Origin: Luethyella okanaganae
GTDB taxonomy: Bacteria; Actinomycetota; Actinomycetes; Actinomycetales; Microbacteriaceae
NCBI RefSeq assembly: GCF_042660285.1
Contig: NZ_JBHSTP010000003.1
Location: 124,001 to 188,000 of the forward strand
Reading direction: 5' to 3'
Length of the DNA: 64,000 nucleotides
The notes beneath the pieces were generated by a model. That model did no database searches and was not told where the DNA came from. It saw only the letters and a program-made list of their open reading frames with translations. A program made the translations under genes and the position numbers. Every line of letters begins with the position of its first letter. Positions within the stretch are counted from its first letter, which is position 1. Positions 46,097-57,800 of this stretch are shown here, piece after piece.

Positions 46097-48211
46097 GTGG
46101 CACTTGACGTGCTCACCGACCTGAGCAAGGTCCGCAACATCGGCATCATGGCCCACATCGATGCCGGTAAGACCACTACGACTGAGCGCATCCTGTTCTA
46201 CACGGGTGTCAACCACAAGATCGGTGAGACCCACGACGGCGCCTCCACGATGGACTGGATGGCGCAGGAGCAGGAGCGCGGCATCACCATCACGTCGGCC
46301 GCGACGACCTGTTACTGGAACAAGAACCAGATCAACATCATCGACACCCCCGGCCACGTCGACTTCACCGTCGAGGTGGAGCGTTCGCTCCGCGTGCTCG
46401 ACGGCGCCGTCGCAGTGTTCGACGGCAAGGAGGGCGTCGAGCCCCAGTCCGAGACCGTGTGGCGTCAGGCCGACAAGTACGACGTTCCCCGCATCTGTTT
46501 CGTCAACAAGATGGACAAGCTCGGCGCGGACTTCTACTTCACCGTCGACACGATCATCAACCGCCTCGGCGCCAAGCCGCTGGTCATCCAGCTGCCGATC
46601 GGCTCCGAGTCGGATTTCGAGGGCGTCGTCGACCTCGTCGAGATGCGCGCGCTCACCTGGCGTGGCGATGCGAAGGGTGACGTCGAGATGGGCGCCAAGT
46701 ACGCCATCGAGGAGATCCCCGCAGACCTCAAGCAGAAGGCGGACGAGTACCGTCACGCCCTGCTCGAGACCGTGGCCGAGAGCGATGACGCGCTGCTGGA
46801 GAAGTACTTCGGTGGCGAGGAGCTGACCGTCGCCGAGATCAAGGGCGCGATTCGCAAGCTCACCGTCAACAGCGAGATCTACCCGGTTCTCTGCGGCTCC
46901 GCCTTCAAGAACCGTGGTGTGCAGCCGATGCTCGACGCCGTGATCGACTACCTCCCCTCCCCGCTCGACGTTCCGGCCATCGAGGCTCACGATGCGCGCG
47001 ACGAGGAGAAGGTCGTGCTCCGTCACGCCGACGCGACCGATCCGTTCTCGGCCCTCGCGTTCAAGGTCGCCGTGCACCCGTTCTTCGGTCGCCTCACCTA
47101 CGTTCGCGTCTACTCCGGCCGCCTCGACAGCGGTGCCCAGGTCGTCAACTCGACCAAGGGCAAGAAGGAGCGCATCGGCAAGATCTTTCAGATGCACGCC
47201 AACAAGGAGAACCCGGTCGACTTCGTTACCGCCGGTCACATCTATGCCGTCATCGGTCTGAAGGACACCACGACCGGCGACACTCTGAGCGACCCGAGCA
47301 ACCAGGTCGTTCTCGAGTCGATGTCGTTCCCGGAGCCCGTTATCGAGGTCGCCATCGAGCCGAAGACCAAGGCCGACCAGGAGAAGCTCGGCACGGCCAT
47401 CCAGAAACTCGCCGAAGAGGACCCGACGTTCCGCACCGAGCAGAACCAGGAGACCGGTCAGACGGTCATCAAGGGCATGGGCGAGCTCCACCTCGACATC
47501 CTCGTCGATCGTATGAAGCGCGAGTTCAACGTCGAGGCGAACGTGGGCAAGCCCCAGGTCGCCTACCGCGAGACGATCAAGAAGGCCGTCGAGAAGCACG
47601 ACTACACCCACAAGAAGCAGACCGGAGGATCGGGTCAGTTCGCGAAGATCCAGTTTGGCCTCGAGCCCCTCGAGGTGACGGCCGAGACGACGTACGAGTT
47701 CGACAATAAGGTCACCGGTGGCCGTATTCCGCGCGAGTACATCCCGTCGGTGGATGCCGGTTTCCAGGATGCCATGCAGTACGGCATCCTCGCCGGGTAC
47801 CCGATGGTCGGCGTCAAGGCGATCCTGCTCGACGGCGCCGCTCACGACGTCGACTCCTCGGAGATGGCGTTCAAGATCGCCGGATCGATGGGCTTCAAGG
47901 AAGCCGCTCGGAAGGCGAACCCGGTTTTGCTCGAGCCGCTCATGTCCGTCGAGGTGCGCACCCCCGAGGAGTACATGGGCGACGTCATCGGCGACCTGAA
48001 CTCGCGTCGCGGTCAGATCCAGTCCATGGAGGACGCGAGCGGTGTGAAGGTCATTCGCGCCAACGTTCCGTTGTCGGAGATGTTCGGCTACATCGGCGAC
48101 CTGAGGTCCAAGACCTCCGGCCGGGCGGTGTACTCGATGACCTTCGAGAGCTACGCGGAGGTTCCGAAGGCCGTCTCCGACGAGATCGTCCAGAAGAACA
48201 AGGGCGAATAG
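46097..48211 (+). CDS. fusA: Elongation factor G
   Basis: 704 residues, full length. The G domain has the P-loop AHIDAGKTTTTER (about residues 19-31), DTPGHVDF and NKMDKLGAD; domains II-V follow, with the domain IV loop in KKQTGGSGQFAKI. It drives ribosomal translocation and recycling. The GTG start follows GGAGG at 46086-46091. A 103-base gap separates it from rpsG and 116 bases from tuf. Confidence 0.98.
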   Translation: MALDVLTDLSKVRNIGIMAHIDAGKTTTTERILFYTGVNHKIGETHDGASTMDWMAQEQERGITITSAATTCYWNKNQINIIDTPGHVDFTVEVERSLRVLDGAVAVFDGKEGVEPQSETVWRQADKYDVPRICFVNKMDKLGADFYFTVDTIINRLGAKPLVIQLPIGSESDFEGVVDLVEMRALTWRGDAKGDVEMGAKYAIEEIPADLKQKADEYRHALLETVAESDDALLEKYFGGEELTVAEIKGAIRKLTVNSEIYPVLCGSAFKNRGVQPMLDAVIDYLPSPLDVPAIEAHDARDEEKVVLRHADATDPFSALAFKVAVHPFFGRLTYVRVYSGRLDSGAQVVNSTKGKKERIGKIFQMHANKENPVDFVTAGHIYAVIGLKDTTTGDTLSDPSNQVVLESMSFPEPVIEVAIEPKTKADQEKLGTAIQKLAEEDPTFRTEQNQETGQTVIKGMGELHLDILVDRMKREFNVEANVGKPQVAYRETIKKAVEKHDYTHKKQTGGSGQFAKIQFGLEPLEVTAETTYEFDNKVTGGRIPREYIPSVDAGFQDAMQYGILAGYPMVGVKAILLDGAAHDVDSSEMAFKIAGSMGFKEAARKANPVLLEPLMSVEVRTPEEYMGDVIGDLNSRRGQIQSMEDASGVKVIRANVPLSEMFGYIGDLRSKTSGRAVYSMTFESYAEVPKAVSDEIVQKNKGE

Positions 48212-48255
48212 CCCCTGTTAGTGCGAGCCACCGGGTTCGCGTAACATAACAACAC

Positions 48256-48302
48256 AAACCCCGTAGAACTGCCGGTCGAAATCCGTCGACCGGGGTTTCT
48301 AC
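48256..48302 (+). promoter_or_regulatory. fusA-tuf intergenic hairpin(s), possible attenuator
   Basis: Two overlapping structures are possible. GTAGAA + CCGGTCGA pair with TCGACCGG + TTCTAC (internal loop CTG/GGT); alternatively AAACCCCG (48256-48263) pairs with CGGGGTTT (48291-48298). They share bases and cannot both form, which is the layout of a switch or attenuator ahead of tuf. Confidence 0.45.
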
Positions 48303-48327
48303 ACGAGGATCCTGAGGAGGACCCACA

Positions 48328-49521
<1,194 letters not shown>

Positions 49522-49559
49522 TTCCGGCAGCTCGCTGGTCGAGCTTCTCGAGACTCCAT

Positions 49560-49591
49560 GAGGGGGTCGGACCTTTGGGCCCGACCCCCTC
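49560..49591 (+). terminator. tuf terminator
   Basis: GAGGGGGTCGG (49560-49570) pairs perfectly with CCGACCCCCTC (49581-49591) around a 10-base loop, 38 bases after the stop. Confidence 0.9.
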
Positions 49592-49644
49592 AATCGTCGG
49601 TGCGGATGTGCGTCCGGCGGCCCCGCGGATGCGGCAGCTGTCCG

Positions 49645-50100
49645 TCAATGCAGAGGCGAACCGTTCACGGTCGTGCTCAGTTCGACGCTGTCCCTGACGC
49701 TGCGGGCGATCGTGCAGCTCGCGTCGATCGCCTTGCCGATGATCGTGGCGAGCGTGGCCCGCTCGCTCTCGCCGAGGGTCTCCAGATCGAGCAGGATCTC
49801 CTCGTCGACGGCGAAGTACCGGTCCGCCTTCTCGTCGGAGGTGCCGTGCGCCCAGACGATCCCCTCGTAGTCGTCGCCCAGCCGACGGGAGATCACCCGG
49901 TCGGAGCTCATGCCCGCGCAGCCGGCCAGCGCCAGCTTGAACAGCTCACCGGGTGAGAAGTGGCCGGGGGTTCCCGCCGGTCCGATGAGCACCGTGTCGC
50001 CCTGTTCGTTGCGCCCCTCGTATGTGCGGTTTCCTGTGCGCGTCGCGGAGACGCTGCCGGGGCCGGCGCGGTGCGGCGCGGCGAGTCGTGAGTCAGTCAT
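49645..50100 (-). CDS. OsmC/Ohr-family peroxide-protection-like protein
   Basis: A 151-residue OsmC-family protein. The two reactive cysteines are present in LALAGCAGMSSD (Cys61) and DASCTIARS (about 127), as in peroxiredoxin-like OsmC/Ohr enzymes that reduce organic hydroperoxides. The subgroup resembles OsmC rather than Ohr by its GTPGHFSPGELFKLALAGC pattern. It faces tuf convergently and is divergent from the next small gene. Confidence 0.88.
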   Translation of the reverse strand: MTDSRLAAPHRAGPGSVSATRTGNRTYEGRNEQGDTVLIGPAGTPGHFSPGELFKLALAGCAGMSSDRVISRRLGDDYEGIVWAHGTSDEKADRYFAVDEEILLDLETLGESERATLATIIGKAIDASCTIARSVRDSVELSTTVNGSPLH

Positions 50101-50228
50101 GCGCCCATCCTCTCGCAGGGCTGCCGAAGTCGGAAACGAGTCCGCCCCCTTTACAAGGACGGCGTTCCGCCCAAGAATGAAGGGGCGCCGCCTCGATCGT
50201 GGCGGAATTCTTACCGAAGGGACAACGC

Positions 50229-50411
50229 ATGGGACTTGAGGATCTGACCAACCAGGCCAAGGAATTCCTGAAGAGCGACCAGGCTGAGGACATCAGCGAC
50301 AAGTTGCTCGATGGTGCGGCCGACCTCGCCAACAAGGTCACTGGCGACAAGTTCTCGGATCAGGTCGAGGGCGCGCGTGACGCGGCCGACAAGGCTGTCG
50401 GGAACGAATAG
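50229..50411 (+). CDS. MT0933-like small protein (antitoxin family)
   Basis: A 60-residue acidic, helical, hydrophilic protein: GLEDLTNQAKEFL, then DKLLDGAADLANKVTGDKF and DAADKA. It matches the small actinobacterial family named after Rv0909/MT0933, annotated as antitoxins but also reminiscent of CsbD-like stress proteins. GAAGGG lies 7 bases before the ATG; upstream in-frame codons to 50199 are unlikely. No partner toxin is visible nearby, so the antitoxin role is doubtful here. Confidence 0.75.
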   Translation: MGLEDLTNQAKEFLKSDQAEDISDKLLDGAADLANKVTGDKFSDQVEGARDAADKAVGNE

Positions 50412-50439
50412 AGGTTTCACCGGGCGCGAGTCCGGCAGG

Positions 50440-50467
50440 GCGGGGTCGGGCATGTGCCCGGCCCCGC
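50440..50467 (+). terminator. Terminator after the MT0933-like gene
   Basis: GCGGGGTCGGGC pairs with GCCCGGCCCCGC (one T-G pair) around ATGT, then TTTCGTCTC. Confidence 0.75.
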
Positions 50468-50639
50468 TTTCGTCTCGTGCGCACGAGCCAGCGGGCTTGT
50501 CTCCGCACGGCGTGAACAAAACATAGGATGAATTGACGCCATAGCTCTTGACAAGGAGCGGGACTATGGAAATAGCATTGCTTCGACTTCCTTAAAGATC
50601 AGATGTATTTTCTGCCTACTCGATGAGAAATGGTGTGCA

Positions 50640-53600
50640 ATGAAGCCCACTGGTCGTTCTGCTCGTTCCGCACGCAGTCTGCGGTCGCTGACCGCGATCG
50701 TCGCCTCCTCTTTCCTCGCCCTCGCCGGGGTGTCGCTGTCGGCGGTTCCAGCCGCAGCGGCGACCCCGACCGTCATTATCGTCTCGCCCGGTGGCGACGA
50801 CGCAGCAGCCGGAACGGCCGCGGCGCCGATCGCCACGCTGGTCGAGGCGCGGCAGCGTGTGCGCACCGCGCTCGAGGCGGGGGAGACCCCGGTCACCGTC
50901 GAACTCGGCGACGGGCAGTACTCCATCGACCAGACCGTGCTTCTGGACGAGCGGGACTCCGGCACGCCGGGCGCACCCGTGGTCTGGAAGGCCGCGGACG
51001 GCGCGCAGCCGATCCTCTCGGGCGGGCGGACACTGACGCCGAGCTGGTCGACGCATGCGGGTCAGATCTTGGTGGCCGACGTCCCTGTCGGCATCGACAC
51101 CGACCAGCTCTTCGTGAACGGCCAGCGGCAGATCCTGGCGCGCTACCCGAACTATCAGCCCGGCCAGAAGCTCGGCGGCTATGCGCCTGACGCCATAGCG
51201 CCCGCACGAGTGGCGACATGGTCCAACCCGACGACCGGGCAGGTGCGTGCCATGCACCTCAACGACTGGGGCGGCAATTCCTATCGCATCACGGGAGTCT
51301 CCAATGGGAACGCCGTGCTCGAATGGGTCGGCGACAACCAGCGCGGCGACCAGCCGCATGTCACCTACCGCATGGTCGAGAACATCTTCGAGGAACTCGA
51401 CTCCCCCGGCGAGTGGTTCCATGACAAGGCGGCGAACAAGTTGTATTACTGGCCGGCGGCCGGAGTCGACGTGAACACGGCGTCGTTCCGAACCGCCGAG
51501 ATCCCCGAACTCATCCGGGTGCAGGGCGCCGACTCGTCGTCGCCTGCGCACGACATCCAGTTTCTCGGACTGACGTTCACCCAGACGCACCGCACCTTGT
51601 TCACGGGCACCTTCGAGCCGATCTCGCTCAGCGACTGGGCGATCGTCCGCCAGGGCTCGGTGGTCATGAAGAACACCCAGCGCGTCGACATCCGCTCGTC
51701 ACGATTCACCGAGGTCGGCGGCAACGCGGTCTTCATCGACGGCTACGCGCAGGGGAACGTCGTCGACCACAATGTGTTCTTCCGCTCGGGGGCGAGCGAT
51801 GTCGCCGTCGTCGGCTGCGGCTGCGCGGTGCGTGACTACTCGACGTGGGGTCACGAGGTGCGCACCATCACCGACACGACGCCAGGGCCGAAGACCGAGG
51901 ACTACCCGCGCGAACTCACCGTCTCGAACAATCTGATGTCGGAGATGGGGCGATTCGAGAAGCAGACCGCCGGGGTGGAGGTCTCGATCGCGAGCCGCAT
52001 CCGGGTGCTCAACAACACCATTCACGACGGACCGCGGGCCGGCATCAACATCGGGGACGGAACCTGGGGCGGGCACCTGATCTCCGGCAACGATCTCTAC
52101 AATCTCGTGACGGAGACGGGTGACCACGGCCCGATCAACTCCTGGGGTCGTGACCGGTTCTGGCCGGCATCCGGGCTGAGCGCGGAACAGCGCAAGGCGT
52201 ACGCCTTCCTGGACGCCGTCGAACCGACGACGATCGACCACAACCGCATCTGGCACAACCGAGAGTGGGCCATCGACCTCGACGACGGTTCGGGCAACTA
52301 CGTGCTGAGCAACAACCTGCTTCTGAACGCCGGTATCAAACTGCGCGAGGGCTATCGCCGGATCGTGAGCAACAACATCCTCGTCGACGGCGGAGTGCAT
52401 TCCCATGTCTCCTACACGGCCAACGAGGACCGGGTCGTCAAGAACGTCACCTTCGCGAGGACGCCGTATTACTTCATCCAGGCGGATCCGGCGTTCTCGG
52501 GGATCTTCTACGACGACAACACCTTCTTCAACGACGGTCTCGCCGTCTCGGTCGTCGACGCCGCATGGCGTGCGGCTGGCCACGACGTGCACTCGGTGAT
52601 CGCGAATCCGCGTGCTCCGCAGAGCCCCTGGCAGCACCCCGGGATGCTCGACTACACCCTGGCCGCCGACTCTCCGGCTCTTGGCCTCGGCTTCGTCAAC
52701 TTCCCGATGGACACCTTCGGCAAGCCGGGCGTCCCGGCGGCGACGCCTCCCGTGACGTGGGAGACCGCGGCAGAGGGCGGAACACGCGACTCCTGGATCG
52801 AGCCGTGGCTCGGCGCGGAGACGAGCGGCATCTACTCTGCCGCCCTGGCTTCCTCCGTCGGTCTCTCCGAGAGCGCCGGGTATTACCTCAAGACGGTTCC
52901 GGCGGGAAGTGCGGCAGCCGCCGCCGGGCTCACGGCGGGCGACGTTATCCAGTCGATCAACGGGGTCGTCATCACCGACAAGAACAGCTTCTGGAAGGAA
53001 TGGAACTCGATGCACGGCGGCGTGACGGTCTCGCTCGGCGTGTGGCGCAACCAGGCCCTGGTGTCGGTTGCCCTCGTGCGGCCGACCGGAGTCGAGAAGA
53101 TCAACAACACCTCCGGCGTCGTCTACTCCGGTTCCGGATGGGACTGGAAGAACGACAAGCGCGGCGGTGCGAAGAGCTACCTTAACGACATCGACGCCAC
53201 GCAAGGACAGGGCAGCTCATTCACCCTGTCCTTCTGGGGCACAGGGTTGACCATGAGCACGCAGACCAACTCCGACGAGGCGGTCATCGAGCTCTCGGTC
53301 GACGGCGGCGCCTGGCAGCGGGTCGATCTGCGCACCCCGACGCGCATCTTCCAATCCCAAGTGTTCAACACCGGCACGCTCGCAGACGGGGCGCACACGG
53401 TGGTCGGGCGCAGCACCAACACCGGATACTTCCTCGTCGACTCCTTCGAGATCACACGAGTCCAGACACCCCCGACGATCGCTCTCGGCACCGAGAGCGT
53501 CCAATCCGGAGATCCTGTCAGCGTTTCCCTCCGTGATGGCGTCGTCAACGGAGAGTACGCCTTGGAGCTGGTGAGCGATATCGGGGCGATCCCACTTGGC

Positions 53601-54041
53601 TCGGTGACCGCGGGAATCGATGGAACAGCCCGGGCTGAGGTCGTCGTACCCGATGGCACCGCGGCGGGAACGTACACGCTGCGCGCCACCTTCGGCGAGC
53701 TCACGGCGACGGCACCGCTCACGGTCACGGAGCCGCCCACGAATCCGATGATCGTGTTTGACGTGTTGGCGAAGGGGCGGTGTGTTGCGGGTAGGGCGTT
53801 TGTGGCGGTGACGGTGACGAATGGGGAGAGCGTGCCGATCAGGGTCAGTGTGCTGACTCCTTATGGGTCCAAGTCCTTCCCGAAGGTGGTCGCGGGCAAG
53901 AAGGCGTTCCATTTCTTCGCCTCTCGCCTGGTGGACCTGCCTGCAGGCTCTGTGACCGTTTGGGCCAGTGGTGTCATCGACGGCGAGAAGGTCTCGGTCA
54001 GCCGTGATGTCTCCTTCGACGCGGTGAACTGCGCCGGCTGA
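50640..54041 (+). CDS. Large secreted right-handed beta-helix protein, GH141-like, with PDZ and C-terminal domains
   Basis: An 1133-residue secreted protein. Signal peptide about 1-41 (cut after AVPAAA). Residues about 45-700 form a parallel beta-helix with the GH141-like start VSPGGDDAAAGTAAAPIATL and DQLFVNGQRQILARYPNY; GH141 members include alpha-L-fucosidases and xylanases. A PDZ-like domain (SAAAAAGLTAGDVIQSINGVV) lies near 755-790, a beta-sandwich carbohydrate-binding-like domain near 820-940, an Ig-like domain near 945-1030, and a C-terminal domain with two cysteines (GRCVAG, NCAG) from 1036. That last domain is encoded by DNA repeated in the next large gene. No Shine-Dalgarno is obvious before the ATG. 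Substrate is inferred only. Confidence 0.75.
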   Translation: MKPTGRSARSARSLRSLTAIVASSFLALAGVSLSAVPAAAATPTVIIVSPGGDDAAAGTAAAPIATLVEARQRVRTALEAGETPVTVELGDGQYSIDQTVLLDERDSGTPGAPVVWKAADGAQPILSGGRTLTPSWSTHAGQILVADVPVGIDTDQLFVNGQRQILARYPNYQPGQKLGGYAPDAIAPARVATWSNPTTGQVRAMHLNDWGGNSYRITGVSNGNAVLEWVGDNQRGDQPHVTYRMVENIFEELDSPGEWFHDKAANKLYYWPAAGVDVNTASFRTAEIPELIRVQGADSSSPAHDIQFLGLTFTQTHRTLFTGTFEPISLSDWAIVRQGSVVMKNTQRVDIRSSRFTEVGGNAVFIDGYAQGNVVDHNVFFRSGASDVAVVGCGCAVRDYSTWGHEVRTITDTTPGPKTEDYPRELTVSNNLMSEMGRFEKQTAGVEVSIASRIRVLNNTIHDGPRAGINIGDGTWGGHLISGNDLYNLVTETGDHGPINSWGRDRFWPASGLSAEQRKAYAFLDAVEPTTIDHNRIWHNREWAIDLDDGSGNYVLSNNLLLNAGIKLREGYRRIVSNNILVDGGVHSHVSYTANEDRVVKNVTFARTPYYFIQADPAFSGIFYDDNTFFNDGLAVSVVDAAWRAAGHDVHSVIANPRAPQSPWQHPGMLDYTLAADSPALGLGFVNFPMDTFGKPGVPAATPPVTWETAAEGGTRDSWIEPWLGAETSGIYSAALASSVGLSESAGYYLKTVPAGSAAAAAGLTAGDVIQSINGVVITDKNSFWKEWNSMHGGVTVSLGVWRNQALVSVALVRPTGVEKINNTSGVVYSGSGWDWKNDKRGGAKSYLNDIDATQGQGSSFTLSFWGTGLTMSTQTNSDEAVIELSVDGGAWQRVDLRTPTRIFQSQVFNTGTLADGAHTVVGRSTNTGYFLVDSFEITRVQTPPTIALGTESVQSGDPVSVSLRDGVVNGEYALELVSDIGAIPLGSVTAGIDGTARAEVVVPDGTAAGTYTLRATFGELTATAPLTVTEPPTNPMIVFDVLAKGRCVAGRAFVAVTVTNGESVPIRVSVLTPYGSKSFPKVVAGKKAFHFFASRLVDLPAGSVTVWASGVIDGEKVSVSRDVSFDAVNCAG
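53745..54041. repeat. 297-bp direct repeat, copy 1 (C-terminal domain)
   Basis: The same sequence occurs at 58217-58513 with one difference seen (T at 53972, C at 58444). It encodes the last 98 residues of both secreted enzymes and has T/G-richer codons than the rest of either gene. Confidence 0.95.
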
Positions 54042-54116
54042 GCGCATCCGACCAACCGCCGGTCTCAGTCACGACCATTTAGATCTAGAACCATTTAGAT
54101 CCAAAGGAGAGAGAAC

Positions 54117-54572
54117 CTGAAACTGCACAGGAACATGTCGCGGGTGACGGCCTCGGCATTCGCGCCCTCATGTTGGTCGCTGCGGTCAGCGCCACGGCCG
54201 CCGCGGAAGAACAGCACGGGGACGAGGGGGTAGACGTTCTCGTCGAGATCGCGCGGGTCACCGAACCCGGCGTACTCGCCCTGAGCGTCGCAGCCGCCGA
54301 GGTCGCGCTCGTCGAGAGCGGGTCCGATCACCTCGTGCGTCAGTTCACCGGCGAGCTGCCGAAGGTCACGGTGACCGACACGCACACGGCTGGGGAGATC
54401 CCCGGCGGGACCTTCTGGTATGTCCTCGGATCCTCAACCGACTTCGTCGGCGATGCCGGGCAGACTCCGATCGGCGCCGGCCACCTCGGCTGGGCCCCAT
54501 GGTTGCTCGACGGCGGCACAGGAGACGCTGCCGGGCAACAATGTCGGCCTCGCACCCGAGCGCTCCGGGTGA
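54117..54572 (+). pseudogene. Decayed small secreted-protein gene
   Basis: AAAGGAGAG is followed by a start-like CTGAAACTGCAC, but the signal-peptide-like segment (MLVAAVSATAAAEE) is in another frame, and after WAPWLLDGG the likely ending (LPGNNVGLAPERSG) is again out of frame. The middle, VDVLVEIARVTEPGVLAL...TVTDTHTAGEIPGGTFWYVLGSS, looks like a genuine extracellular domain. Two frameshifts are needed to read it through. Function unknown. Confidence 0.6.
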
Positions 54573-54776
54573 ACAGTGACGCTGCTGCGTACGCTCACCT
54601 GGCTGCGCGACCGCGTTCGACCGCGAGGAGCGGTGCTGCGTCGTGGGCAAAATGTTGCTCGGCTCATCCACGACTCCTCTGTCTTGGAGCGGAACTATCT
54701 AAGCAGCAAGCACCAATACATCGGATTAATTAGCTCACCCCCTGAGGTGGTTGGCCAGAAGTTTCTGCCAATTTTC

Positions 54777-54805
54777 TTGACAGAGCCGAGAAACATCCAG
54801 ACAAT
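54777..54805 (+). promoter_or_regulatory. Promoter of the fucosidase gene
   Basis: TTGACA, 17 bases, GACAAT, in an AT-rich stretch; start point predicted about 60 bases before the GTG. Confidence 0.6.
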
Positions 54806-54871
54806 AGTTCAAATACATCCTACCAATCGACGGTGTCGTCATGGGGCACGCTCAGCAAGGAGGCTCAGCTC

Positions 54872-57800
54872 GTGCAACGGAATAAGAGATCACTCGGTCA
54901 CGCCGCGATCGCACTAGCAACCGGCTCGATACTGGCGCTCTCGGGAATCACTTCGGCGTCGGCGTCGGCGTCGACGTCGACGCCGACGTTGCGGACGGAG
55001 CAGTACACGCCCTCGGTCGAAGGACTGCCCGCCGAGATGAACACGGCGACCAGCGCCGAGATCGCAGCCTGGCAGAAACTCCAGTTCGGGCTCTTCATCC
55101 ACTGGGGCTTGTTCTCGGTTGCCGGTGGCGTCTGGGAGGGGCAGCCGGTCACGAAGAGCTACAGCGAGCAGATCCGGCTCCAGGTTCCGCAATCGACGGT
55201 GACCGCACAGGATCAGAAGATGTCCGATGACGAGTTCTACGCGCTCGGCAACGGTTTCACGGGCGCGAACTACAAACCCGCAGACATCTGCTCGCTCGCC
55301 AAAGAGGCGGGAATGCGCTATGTCGTGCTGACGACGAAGCACCATGACGGCTTCTCCATGTGGGATACGGCGACGAGCACGGTCGACGTCGTCGACAAGA
55401 CCGCGTACGCCAAAGACGTGCTCAAGGAGCTCCAGCTCGCCTGTGAGGCACAGGGGATCAAGCTCGGCCTCTACTACTCCTTGGCGGACTGGGAGCTCGG
55501 CCACCGCTGGAGCTCGTACAAGCTGAGCGACAGCGACATGGTGCACATCAAGAAGCAACTCACCGAACTGCTCACGAACTACGGTGCCATCGAGGAATTG
55601 TGGTTCGACATGGGCCTGCCGACAGCGGCGCAGAGCAAGGAGCTCGCCGATCTCGTGCACGGACTGCAGAAGGGCACCGCCGTCAACGGCCGGATCTGGA
55701 ACAACCAGTCGGACTTCAAGGTGATGGGTGACAATGCCATTCCGGCCGGCAACCAGGCGCTCCCCTGGCAGACCCCGGCGTCGATCTTCCACGAGACCTG
55801 GGGCTACCGCAGCTGGCAGGATCGCCCCGACCTTCCGGGAAAGACCCGCCAGCTCATCCGCGACTACGCCAACGTGGTCGGAGGCGGTGGAAACTACCTG
55901 CTGAACATCGGTCCGACCGGTGATGGCTCCGTCGTGCCCTACGAGGCCGATGTGCTCAAGGGAATCGGAGCCTGGAACGCGCGTCATCCGAACGCCGTGC
56001 TCGGTGCCACGGCGACGCGGTTCGGAGCGCAGCCGTGGGGCACCGTGACGATGAACGGCGACGACCTCTACCTGCTCGTCAAGAACTGGCCGACCGATGG
56101 CAAGCTCCGTCTGCCCGGGGTCGCCAACCCTGTCAACGGTGTCACCGTCGACGGTGGCGGCGACCTCGGCTGGACGCGTGAGGGCGATGATGTCGTCGTC
56201 AGCGTGCCAGCGGCGGCGCCGGACGACGATCTTTCGGTGCTCCGCGTCGCGCTCGATGGTGCCCCACGCTACATTCCGGCGACGGCCGCTGCCGAAACCG
56301 AGGCGGGCCGGTGGACTGCGTCCACGACCAGCCGCTACAGCATCGAGGACATCGGCGAGCAGGGGTACGATGGATTCACCGACAGCCAGGTATACACCGA
56401 GGGCTTCGTGCGGGGAGCCGACGTCGACCGCATCGATCGGTACGTCCGCCTCACCGGCGCGGCGACACCAGGACGCGACTATCGTGTGACGGTCGGGTCG
56501 CAGGAGTTCGTTCTCGATGGCGCAGCGCTGACGAAGACGAACCTCGGACCGTTGACGGTGCGGGCGAAGCAGATCCTGCCGATCAAGGTCGCGCTCGCGG
56601 AGCCCGCCTACCCGGCGCAGGATCTCGGTGCCTCGATCCTCCGAATCGAGCTCGGCGGGTCCGAGCTCGGGGCCCCGGGCACGCCAGAACTCGTGTCGTT
56701 CAAGAAACCGGCCGCGCAATCGAGCGACTACAGCCCGACGTTCCCGGCGTCGAAAGCCGTCGACGGCATCACCACCGGAACCTACGAGAACCTCGCGGCG
56801 ACCCAGGACGGCACCAACGCCATCGCCTGGTGGCAGGTCGATCTCGGCACTGACCGTGTGCTCTCGTCGGCGAAGATCTGGAACCGGAGCGACTGCTGTC
56901 AGTCACGGCTCACCAACTTCACGATCATCGTCTCGAAGGAGCCGTTCCCGGCCGCGCCGCTGACCGAGGCGGAGCTGGCGTCGCCCACGTACTCCGTCAC
57001 GTCGATCGACGAACAGATGGGCCGTCCCTCGACCATCCCGCTCGCGGGCACCGGGCGGTATGTGCGCATTCAGCAGGACGCGCCGAACATTCCATTGAAC
57101 CTCAGCGAGGTGGAGCTCTACGGCATCGAGCCGCCGAACACGGCGACGGCGCCGGAGGCCCCTGTGGCGCCGTCGGTCGCGGCTGCCACGCCCGACTCGT
57201 TGAACGTCGCCTGGTCAGCACCGGCCGACGGCGGAAAGCCGATCACCGGCTACATCCTCACCGCCACCAACCTGGACATCGCATCCGGCGCTCCCGGCGA
57301 CAAGACGAGGTTCGATGTCGCAGGGAACGTTCTCAGGGCGAACCTCGGGGGGCTGGTCGCCGGTCGGTACACGGTAACCGTGTCCGCCGTGAACGAGATC
57401 GGTGTGTCGAAGGCTTCGGCGGAGTCGGACGGTATCGCGCTCGCGCTCGAGTCCGCTCCGAAGCTCTTGTCCTCGAACAGGCCGGCTGTACAGTCGAGCA
57501 CCTATGACGGTCCTGCGTACGGGGCGGCGAAAGCGGTCGACGGCGACACGAGCGGCCTGATCAGCAATGTGGCCGCGACGAGCAGCGATGAGGGGGCGGC
57601 TTGGTGGGAGGTGGATCTGGAGGGGGCGAATGCGCTCACGGTGGCGAAGATCTGGAATCGGGTCGACTGCTGCCAGTCACGGCTCAAGAACGTCAAGCTC
57701 GTCGTCTCGACGGAGCCGTTCCCGGCGAGGGCGCTGACGACCGACGAGCTCGCGTCCCCGGCGTACGGCGTCACGCATGTCACGGAGCAAGTGGGTCGTC

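Larger units (their letters stand above)
54042..54871. other. Region between the two glycosidase genes
   Basis: It contains a 12-bp direct repeat ACCATTTAGATC (54074-54085 and 54090-54101), a decayed secreted-protein gene and, from about 54680, an AT-rich stretch with a promoter for the fucosidase gene. Confidence 0.6.

Noticed and set aside
50229..50411. Toxin-antitoxin pair at the MT0933-like gene
   Set aside because: No toxin-like partner is adjacent; the neighbours are an OsmC-family gene and a glycosidase-like gene.
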